Positions 14,540 through 19,468 of a DNA stretch of 19,468 bases are shown here, in pieces; the stretch's first letter is position 1, and every line of letters starts with the position of its first letter. Source of the DNA: Minisyncoccota bacterium (GTDB taxonomy: Bacteria > Patescibacteriota > Minisyncoccia > Minisyncoccales > GWA2-38-27); the NCBI GenBank assembly GCA_028717605.1, contig JAQUNM010000004.1, positions 1 to 19,468 on the forward strand, in the 5' to 3' direction. The position numbers and the translations under genes were made by a program. The notes under the pieces are model-generated. The model had not been told where the DNA came from, searched no databases, and was given only the letters and a program-made list of their open reading frames with translations.

Positions 14540-15720
14540 AACAATCTCAATTGATTTTTAAAACTAAAAAAGAAAACATTCTTGATGAATCTATTAATGC
14601 TAATTTGTTAATCAAAGCCAGTTTTGTTAAAAAATTAATGTCAGGAGTTTATTCTTATTTACCTTTAGGGAATATGGTTTTAAGGAACATAGAAAGCATT
14701 ATTAGGGAAGAAATGAATAAATTAGGTAGCCAAGAGATTTTAATGCCAGCTTTGCATCCTAAAGAACCATGGGAAAAAACGAAAAGATGGGAATTAAAAG
14801 AAATGTTTAAAATAAGGGACAAAGAGTATGGTTTAGGATGGACTCATGAAGAAATAGTTGTCCCCTTGGCTAAAGAAGCTGCTTTCTCTAAAAAAGATTT
14901 CCCTTTTTCTCTTTACCAAATTCAAACAAAATTTAGAAACGAACTAAGAGCTAAATCAGGAGTTTTAAGAGGAATTGAATTTTTAATGAAAGATCTTTAT
15001 TCTTTTCATGTTTTGGAAAAAGATCTTGATGTTTTTTACGAAAAAGTTAAAAAATCTTACTTTAATATTTTTAAAAAATGTGGATTAGAAAAGAAAACAT
15101 TTTTAACCCTAGCATCAGGAGGAACTTTCAGTAAATATTCCCATGAATTTCAAACAATAACAGAAGCAGGAGAAGACCAAATCTATCTTTGTGAAAAATG
15201 TTCTTTAGCTATTAATAAAGAAATTATTAAGCAAGAAAAATATCAATGTCCAAAGTGTAAAAACAAAAAATTAACTGTAAAAAAAGCAATAGAGGTAGGT
15301 AATATTTTTAAACTTTATGACAAATATACTAAACCCTTTAATTTTAAAATTAGTGATAAATATGTTTTTATGGGTTGTTATGGTTTAGGAATTTCTAGAT
15401 TAATGGGAGCTATAGTAGAAATTTGTCATGACGAAAAAGGAATTATCTGGCCAGAACAAATCTCTCCTTTCAACATTCATCTTATCTCTATTGGTAAGGT
15501 AAAAAAACAAGCCGATAAACTTTATCAAGTTTTACAAAAAAAGGGTAATAAAGTATTATATGATGATAGAGATAAAAATACTGGAGAGAAATTAGTAGAA
15601 GCTGATTTAATAGGTCTTCCTATTAGAATTATAATTAGTGAAAAAACCTTACAAAAAAATTGTATAGAAATAAAAAAAAGAGATGAAAAAACAATTAAAC
15701 TTCAAAAATATAATAGATAA
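14536..15720 (+). CDS. proS: Prolyl-tRNA synthetase, short form without INS editing domain
   Basis: A 394-aa class II synthetase charging tRNA-Pro. Motif 1 region GVYSYLPLGNMVLRNIE (residues 37-53), motif 2 FRNELRAKSGVLRGIEFLMK (133-152) and motif 3 GCYGLGISRLMGAIVE (280-295) are all present, followed by a short anticodon-binding domain. Typical bacterial ProRS (about 570 aa) carries a 180-residue INS editing domain between motifs 2 and 3. Here that place holds only about 60 residues with a CxxC...CxxC zinc-ribbon pattern (C219, C222, C238, C241). Proofreading of Ala-tRNA-Pro must be absent or supplied by a free-standing YbaK/ProX-type protein, which this window does not encode. Overlaps rseP by 4 bases and mreB2 by 38. 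Confidence 0.95.
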   Translation: MKQSQLIFKTKKENILDESINANLLIKASFVKKLMSGVYSYLPLGNMVLRNIESIIREEMNKLGSQEILMPALHPKEPWEKTKRWELKEMFKIRDKEYGLGWTHEEIVVPLAKEAAFSKKDFPFSLYQIQTKFRNELRAKSGVLRGIEFLMKDLYSFHVLEKDLDVFYEKVKKSYFNIFKKCGLEKKTFLTLASGGTFSKYSHEFQTITEAGEDQIYLCEKCSLAINKEIIKQEKYQCPKCKNKKLTVKKAIEVGNIFKLYDKYTKPFNFKISDKYVFMGCYGLGISRLMGAIVEICHDEKGIIWPEQISPFNIHLISIGKVKKQADKLYQVLQKKGNKVLYDDRDKNTGEKLVEADLIGLPIRIIISEKTLQKNCIEIKKRDEKTIKLQKYNR

Positions 15721-16762
15721 ATTCTTTTCTTATTTTTCTAATGATATAGCTATTGACTTGGGCACAGCTACTTCTTTGGTTTATGTAAAAGGAAAGGGAA
15801 TAGTTATTAACGAGCCATCAGTGGTTGCTATTAATCAAAAAACAGGCCAAGTTTTAGCTATAGGAGAAGAGGCAAAGAAAATGGTTGGAAGAACCCCAGC
15901 TTATATTGTAGCTACTAGGCCATTGGTTGATGGGGTGGTTTCTGATTTTGAGGTAACCGAACAAATGTTAAAATACTTTATAGAAAAGGTTCATAAAAGA
16001 AAATTTATTATTGGTCCTAGGCCAAGGGTAATAATAGGCATTCCTTTTGGAGTAACAGAAGTTGAAAAAAAGGCAGTGCAAGATGCTGCTAAAAATGCTG
16101 GAGCAAGAGAAGTGTTTTTAATTGAAGAACCAATGGCTGCAGCTATTGGTGCTCGTTTAGCTGTTCAAGAGCCAGGGGGTAATTTTGTTGTTGATATTGG
16201 GGGAGGAACAACAGAAGTAGCTGTTATTTCTTTGGGTGGAGTAGTTATTGCCAAAAGTTTAAGAGCTGCAGGTGATAGATTAAACCAAGATATTATTGAT
16301 TTTGTAGAACAAGAATATAAATTATTAATTGGAGAAAGAGGAGCAGAAGAAGCAAAAATAAGAATAGGTTCTGCCTGCGACTTAAAAGATAAGAAAGAAA
16401 TACCACTAAGGGGAAGAAACTTGATTACTGGTTTGCCAGAAGAAATATTAATTTCAGATTTAGATATTAGAAAAGCTTTGCAAAAAACAATAAAACAAAT
16501 TATTACAGCTATCAAAACTACTGTAGAGGAAACTCCACCAGAGCTTTTAGCTGATATTATGGAAAAAGGAATTTGTTTAGCTGGAGGAGGTAGTCTTTTA
16601 AGAGGATTAAATGTTTTGATTCAACAAGAAGTTAAAATTCCTACTAAGCTTATTGAAGACCCAGTGACCGCTGTAGCTAGAGGAGCTGGTTTGGTTTTAG
16701 AAAATTTAGATGAACTGCAAGAAGTTTTGACAGAGACAGAGAATTTAGCACCCCCCAAATAA
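15683..16762 (+). CDS. mreB: Rod-shape-determining actin homologue MreB, copy 2 (with N-terminal membrane helix)
   Basis: A 359-aa MreB, the more canonical of two copies in this window. The first 20 residues (MKKQLNFKNIIDKFFSYFS) form a likely amphipathic helix for membrane binding. Then come phosphate-1 IAIDLGTATSLVYVKG, the catalytic-region EEPMAAAIG, phosphate-2 FVVDIGGGTTEVAVISLGG and adenosine loop ICLAGGGSLLRG. No other ATG lies between 15683 and the conserved core, so the 38-base overlap with proS looks genuine. Copy 1 at 11026 is similar throughout (by eye around half the residues). mreC, mreD, rodA and pbp2 are not in the window. Confidence 0.95.
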   Translation: MKKQLNFKNIIDKFFSYFSNDIAIDLGTATSLVYVKGKGIVINEPSVVAINQKTGQVLAIGEEAKKMVGRTPAYIVATRPLVDGVVSDFEVTEQMLKYFIEKVHKRKFIIGPRPRVIIGIPFGVTEVEKKAVQDAAKNAGAREVFLIEEPMAAAIGARLAVQEPGGNFVVDIGGGTTEVAVISLGGVVIAKSLRAAGDRLNQDIIDFVEQEYKLLIGERGAEEAKIRIGSACDLKDKKEIPLRGRNLITGLPEEILISDLDIRKALQKTIKQIITAIKTTVEETPPELLADIMEKGICLAGGGSLLRGLNVLIQQEVKIPTKLIEDPVTAVARGAGLVLENLDELQEVLTETENLAPPK

Positions 16763-16764
16763 AT

Positions 16765-17019
16765 ATGATTTCTAAAAAACAAGTAATTCATATAGCTAAT
16801 TTATCTAGAATTGAAATAAGCGATAAAGAAGCAGAAAGGTTTCAAAAAGATTTTTCTGATATTTTGAATTATTTTGATCTTTTGAAAAAAGCTAAAACTT
16901 TCTCTAATAAAAAAAATGATTTTTGTATAACTAATTTTAGAAAAGACGAAATAGTTAAATTTCCCGATTTTGATGGAAAGGGAAAATATATTAAAGTTCA
17001 AAAAATATATGACAATTAG
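16765..17019 (+). CDS. gatC: Asp/Glu-tRNA amidotransferase subunit C
   Basis: An 84-aa subunit that wraps around GatA and stabilises the GatCAB complex, which converts Asp-tRNA-Asn and Glu-tRNA-Gln to the amide forms. The N-terminal helix VIHIANLSRIEISDKEAERF and the following FSDILNYFDLL are typical of the family. The C-terminal part is short and divergent (family about 95 aa), but a conserved RKDE segment near residue 59 is present. It starts 2 bases after mreB2 and overlaps gatA by 11 bases. gatB is not in this window. Confidence 0.88.
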   Translation: MISKKQVIHIANLSRIEISDKEAERFQKDFSDILNYFDLLKKAKTFSNKKNDFCITNFRKDEIVKFPDFDGKGKYIKVQKIYDN

Positions 17020-18349
17020 AGAAATTGAACAAGGATTAAAAAACAAAAAATTCTCTGTTTTAGAAATTGCTAAATTTTATTTAAACAAGAAAGATAAGGT
17101 TAACGCCTTTATTACAAGAACAAAAGAATTAGCTATTTTACAAGCTAAAAAAAAGAAGGATAATAATGATTTGCTTTCTAAAATACCTTATGCTGTGAAA
17201 GATAATATAATGGTAAAAGGCGTGAAGACCACTTGTGCCTCTAAAGCACTAAAAGACTATAGGGCTTTGTATAGTGCTACTTGTGTTGAAAGAATTAATG
17301 GAATTGTTTTAGGAAAAACTAATCTTGATGAATTTGCTATGGGTTCTTCTACTGAAACTTCCTTTTTTCATACTACTAAAAATCCCCATGACTTTAAAAG
17401 AGTACCTGGTGGTTCTTCTGGCGGTTCAGCTGCTGCTGTAGCCGCTGATTTAGCGCCTTATGCTATAGGTTCTGACACAGGTGGCTCTATAAGGTTGCCA
17501 GCCTCTTTTTGCGGAGTAGTTGGCCTAAAGCCTACCTATGGAGCTGTTTCTCGGTATGGATTAGTTGCTTTTGCTTCTTCTTTAGATCAGATTGGGCCCT
17601 TAACTAAAACAGTAGAAGACGCTGAATTTGTTTTTAATAAAATAGCCCACAAAGATAAGAAAGATTTAACTAGCCTTGATAGGAAATTTATTAAAAAGAA
17701 AAAAACTTTTAAAATAGGTCTTCCGAAAGAATATTTTATTTCAGGAATAGACCCTGAGGTAAAAAAGGCTATTGAAAAAGCAATTCAGGGACTAAAAACT
17801 GAAAAAATTAGCTTGCCCAACACTAAATATGCTTTAGCTTCTTATTATATAATTTCTACTGCCGAAGCTAGTGCTAATTTAGCCAGATTTGACGGAATAA
17901 GATATGGGAATAAAGCTAAAGCAAAAGATCTTTTATCTTTTTATTTAAAAACAAGAGCAGAAAGTTTTGGTCAAGAAGTAAAAAGAAGAATTATGTTAGG
18001 AACTTTTTCTCTTTCTTCTGGATATTATGATGCTTATTATAATAAAGCTCAGAAAGTAAGAGAATTAATTACAGAGGATTTTAAAAAAGTTTTTCAAAAA
18101 TTTGATTTTATTATTACGCCAACTTCTCCAAGTGTTGCTTTTAAAATAGGTGAGAAAAAAGATCCAATTTCTATGTATTTATCTGATATTTTTACTGTTT
18201 CTGTTAATTTAGCTGGATTGCCAGCTATTTCTATCCCAGTTGGTAAATCAAACAATTTACCGATTGGTTTACAAATAATAGGAAAACCATTTGATGAAGA
18301 AAATATATTTCAATTAGCTAAATTAATTGAAAAAAAATGCCAGAGATAA
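17009..18349 (+). CDS. gatA: Asp/Glu-tRNA amidotransferase subunit A
   Basis: A 446-aa amidase-signature enzyme that releases ammonia from glutamine for the GatB-bound aminoacyl-tRNA. The Ser-cisSer-Lys triad is visible: K64 in YAVKDNI, the cis-serine in PGGSSGGSAAA (S136 by alignment to the Staphylococcus enzyme) and S160 in GSDTGGSIRLPA. Further family segments are LGKTNLDEFAMGSSTE and VGLKPTYGAVSRYGLVAFAS. I chose ATG 17009 (MTIREIEQGLKNK) because it gives the usual N-terminus; a TTG at 16970 would add 13 residues overlapping gatC. It overlaps gatC by 11 bases and the next gene by 13. Confidence 0.96.
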   Translation: MTIREIEQGLKNKKFSVLEIAKFYLNKKDKVNAFITRTKELAILQAKKKKDNNDLLSKIPYAVKDNIMVKGVKTTCASKALKDYRALYSATCVERINGIVLGKTNLDEFAMGSSTETSFFHTTKNPHDFKRVPGGSSGGSAAAVAADLAPYAIGSDTGGSIRLPASFCGVVGLKPTYGAVSRYGLVAFASSLDQIGPLTKTVEDAEFVFNKIAHKDKKDLTSLDRKFIKKKKTFKIGLPKEYFISGIDPEVKKAIEKAIQGLKTEKISLPNTKYALASYYIISTAEASANLARFDGIRYGNKAKAKDLLSFYLKTRAESFGQEVKRRIMLGTFSLSSGYYDAYYNKAQKVRELITEDFKKVFQKFDFIITPTSPSVAFKIGEKKDPISMYLSDIFTVSVNLAGLPAISIPVGKSNNLPIGLQIIGKPFDEENIFQLAKLIEKKCQR

Positions 18350-18837
18350 TCTTAAACATAAGCAATATTTTACTTTATATTCTTAATTATATTAGGATAA
18401 TAGCTATTATCCTTTCTTTTTTGATGATTATTGCCATTATTATATTTAACCTTAAAACTGTTTGGTTAAGAGATGCTTTTTTAGAGACAACAGTAGAATT
18501 TTTTAAGCATAAACCATATGAGGTTCAAAAATTTCTTAAGCAATGGAAAACCATTTCTAGTAGATTAAAAACAGGAAATGAACAAGCTTATAAGTTAGCT
18601 ATTATAGAAGCTGATAATTTATTAGAAGAAGTATTGGAAAAAATGAAATTTAAGGGAGAGACAACCAAAGAAAGAATTGCCAATATACCTAAAACAATTT
18701 TAGAAGACATTAAAGACATTGAGCAAGCTCATCAAATAAGAGATAATATTGTTCATGATCCTGATTACCAAATTAATTTAGAGGAGGCTAAAAGAGTTTT
18801 ACTTATTTACGAAAGAGTTATAAAACAATTAACTTGA
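18337..18837 (+). CDS. Membrane-anchored helical protein with HEPN-like C-terminus
   Basis: A 166-aa protein. Residues about 10-38 are strongly hydrophobic and form one, possibly two, membrane segments. The rest is soluble and helical: W70KTISSRL, then an ADNLLEEVLEK helix from residue 92, and a final helical hairpin containing AHQIRDNIVHDPDYQ with R135 and H140. An R-x4-H motif preceded by a long alpha hairpin recalls HEPN-fold domains, many of which are metal-independent RNases, and I recall similar proteins as common hypotheticals in Parcubacteria. Catalytic activity is not shown. It overlaps gatA by 13 bases and lies directly before the tRNA cluster, with the tRNA promoter overlapping its stop codon. 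Confidence 0.6.
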   Translation: MPEIILNISNILLYILNYIRIIAIILSFLMIIAIIIFNLKTVWLRDAFLETTVEFFKHKPYEVQKFLKQWKTISSRLKTGNEQAYKLAIIEADNLLEEVLEKMKFKGETTKERIANIPKTILEDIKDIEQAHQIRDNIVHDPDYQINLEEAKRVLLIYERVIKQLT

Positions 18838-18862
18838 TTTTTTAATAATAATATTCTATACT
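18834..18862 (+). promoter_or_regulatory. Sigma70-type promoter of the tRNA cluster
   Basis: The -35 box TTGATT (18834-18839) and -10 box TATACT (18857-18862) have a 17-base spacer. The -10 box is identical to that of the infA promoter. The -35 box overlaps the TGA stop of the preceding gene. The predicted start of transcription, about 6-7 bases after the -10 box, coincides with the first bases of the initiator tRNA (18868). Confidence 0.65.
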
Positions 18863-18867
18863 ATTTA

Positions 18868-18938
18868 CGCGGGATAGAGAAGTAGTATCTTGCGAGGCCC
18901 ATAACCTCGAGACCCGGGTGCAACTCCCGGTCCCGCAA
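18868..18938 (+). tRNA. Initiator tRNA-fMet (CAU), atypical
   Basis: A cloverleaf folds with acceptor 18868-18874/18931-18937, D stem GAGA/TCTT, anticodon stem CGAGG/CCTCG with loop CCCATAA (anticodon CAT at 18900-18902), a 4-base variable region and T stem CCGGG/CCCGG. Initiator hallmarks are the C1-A72 mismatch and A11-U24. It is 71 bases to the discriminator A73, with no encoded CCA. Unusual points: C33 instead of U33, a T-loop TGCAACT with G in place of U55, a 7-base D-loop AGTAGTA without the GG dinucleotide, and A29-U41 in place of one of the three G-C pairs that normally mark initiators. Confidence 0.88.
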
Positions 18939-18946
18939 CAAAGATA

Positions 18947-19019
18947 GCCGGTGTAGCTCAGTGGTTAGAGCAGAGGTATCATAAACCTAAGGTCGCAGGT
19001 TCAATTCCTGCCACCGGCA
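18947..19019 (+). tRNA. tRNA with CAU anticodon (elongator Met or lysidine-modified Ile2)
   Basis: A 73-base cloverleaf: acceptor GCCGGTG/CACCGGC, D stem GCTC/GAGC with loop AGTGGTTA, anticodon loop ATCATAA (CAT at 18980-18982) with U33, T stem GCAGG/CCTGC and a normal TTCAATT loop, discriminator A, no encoded CCA. The pair at 27-43 is G-A, a mismatch at the base of the anticodon stem. The D-arm and variable region (AGTGGTTA, GGTCGC) resemble E. coli tRNA-Ile2, but the acceptor bases do not settle the identity. It starts 8 bases after the initiator tRNA, so the two are cotranscribed. Confidence 0.9.
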
Positions 19020-19024
19020 CTCTT

Positions 19025-19098
19025 GGGGGTGTAGCTCAACTGGTTAGAGCGCGTGCTTGTCGAGCATGAGGTTGTGGGTTCGAGTCCCATCATCCCCG
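19025..19098 (+). tRNA. tRNA-Asp (GUC)
   Basis: A regular cloverleaf: acceptor GGGGGTG/CATCCCC with one G-U pair, D stem GCTC/GAGC with loop AACTGGTTA, anticodon stem CGTGC/GCATG and loop TTGTCGA (anticodon GTC), T stem GTGGG/CCCAT and loop TTCGAGT. Discriminator G73 is an aspartate identity element. The CCA end is not encoded. It begins 5 bases after the previous tRNA and is the last in the cluster. Confidence 0.95.
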
Positions 19099-19129
19099 CT
19101 GACAACAAATAGTTTTTTAAAAAATAAAT

Positions 19130-19139
19130 AGGAGGTGAT
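19130..19139 (+). promoter_or_regulatory. Full-length Shine-Dalgarno site deciding a TTG start
   Basis: AGGAGGTGAT is complementary to the standard 3' end of 16S rRNA over ten bases. Its GGAGG core lies 8 bases before the TTG at 19144, which supports that non-ATG start. It stands out because nearly all other genes in the window have no recognisable Shine-Dalgarno sequence. Confidence 0.85.
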
Positions 19140-19143
19140 AAAA

Positions 19144-19468
19144 TTGAGAAAAGTAAGGCCTAAAAAAAGAAGATTAACTGAAAAAAAGAAAAAAGAAATA
19201 AGAAGGGTAGAAAAAATAATTAAATGGATAAGTGGGAAGGATTTATGTGCATTCCAGAAAAGAGCCTTAGAAGCAGAAGAAAAAGCTATTTCTGCACTAA
19301 AATATTTTCAAAGTAAAAGAACTATTTTTAAAGAAAAAGGAGCGATAAAAAGAATTAAACAAAGTTCTCACTATGATGCTGATGATCAAAACGGTATTGA
19401 CGTTAAAATAGAATTTGAGAATAAAGAGGTTCTTTTTTTGCAAATAAAAAATCATTGGAGCAATGATT
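19144..19468 (+). CDS. PD-(D/E)XK nuclease-like protein, 3'-truncated by window edge
   Basis: The frame opens at TTG 19144 behind a strong Shine-Dalgarno site and runs through the end of the window (108 residues visible). The first 27 residues are very rich in Lys and Arg. A helical region follows (about 33-56), and then NGIDVKIEF (residues 83-91) and LFLQIKN (97-103). A GID strand followed about 14 residues later by Q-x-K is the typical catalytic layout of PD-(D/E)XK restriction-endonuclease-like folds (D86, Q100, K102). Proteins of this fold include restriction enzymes, Holliday-junction resolvases and repair nucleases; which one cannot be said from half a gene. The basic tail suggests nucleic-acid binding. 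Confidence 0.6.
   Translation, partial: MRKVRPKKRRLTEKKKKEIRRVEKIIKWISGKDLCAFQKRALEAEEKAISALKYFQSKRTIFKEKGAIKRIKQSSHYDADDQNGIDVKIEFENKEVLFLQIKNHWSND

Noticed and set aside
15683..15720. Frameshift between proS and mreB2, suggested by their 38-base overlap
   Set aside because: Both proteins have complete conserved ends, and the overlap encodes a plausible amphipathic helix for MreB.
16970..17008. Upstream TTG start for gatA
   Set aside because: The extra 13 residues overlap gatC and precede the usual GatA N-terminus, which begins at ATG 17009.
19113..19124. TTTTTTAAAAAA palindrome after tRNA-Asp as a terminator
   Set aside because: The hairpin would be pure A-T with no loop or GC stem, so it is unlikely to terminate; it is better read as AT-rich spacer before the Shine-Dalgarno site.
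1..19468. UGA recoded as glycine, as in some candidate phyla
   Set aside because: Several genes end naturally at TGA (for example at 2339-2341, 4745-4747 and 6260-6262), at the expected lengths and with start codons of the next genes overlapping.

Overview
The window is a compact, AT-rich bacterial chromosome segment. Every recognised gene lies on the + strand, and most neighbours are a few bases apart or overlap. The proteins point to a candidate-phyla-radiation lineage (Patescibacteria, most likely Parcubacteria-like). The signs are an alanyl-tRNA synthetase without its C-terminal domain, a prolyl-tRNA synthetase without the bacterial editing insert, a short L13, and a 'baseplate J-like' membrane protein of a type I recall mainly from these genomes. 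This assignment is inference from protein style, not from a marker tree. Several genes end on TGA, so the standard bacterial code (table 11) is used, unlike Gracilibacteria and Absconditabacteria, which read UGA as glycine.

Layout. Bases 1-3533 hold the 3' part of alaS, then an overlapping gene pair: an FtsA/PilM-like ASKHA ATPase and a single-pass membrane protein with a baseplate J-like outer domain. A strong sigma70-type promoter overlapping the stop of that second gene drives the block at 3570-7357: infA-rpmJ-rpsM-rpsK-rpsD-rpoA-rplQ-rplM-rpsI. This is the classical alpha operon joined to the L13-S9 pair, and it closes at a clear intrinsic terminator. Bases 7398-9755 hold small accessory genes: a membrane-anchored hypothetical, an inosine/xanthosine triphosphatase, a TspO-like membrane protein, a cysteine-rich small protein and an AlkD-like DNA glycosylase. 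A near-leaderless promoter then starts murA-mreB1-holB-frr-rseP-proS-mreB2-gatC-gatA plus a membrane-anchored HEPN-like protein (9779-18837). A second strong promoter drives tRNA-fMet, tRNA-CAU and tRNA-Asp. The window ends inside a gene for a PD-(D/E)XK nuclease-like protein that carries the only full-strength Shine-Dalgarno site seen here.

How the genes work together. The middle block makes ribosomal proteins, the RNA polymerase alpha subunit and IF-1. The long block mixes cell-wall and shape genes (MurA, two MreB paralogues), membrane proteolysis (RseP), replication (clamp-loader delta') and translation (RRF, ProRS, GatC/GatA). Five junctions use a 4-base ATGA stop/start overlap, which suggests translational coupling.

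The observations most worth following are: (1) the ASKHA ATPase plus bitopic-protein pair, which looks like a PilM/PilN pair rebuilt with a different outer domain; (2) an initiator tRNA with C33, G55, a 7-base D-loop lacking the GG pair and an A29-U41 pair, whose promoter may start transcription almost exactly at tRNA position 1; (3) the membrane-anchored HEPN-like protein and the truncated nuclease-like gene flanking the tRNA cluster. I saw no mobile elements, CRISPR arrays or rRNA genes, and no gene-free stretch longer than about 60 bases.
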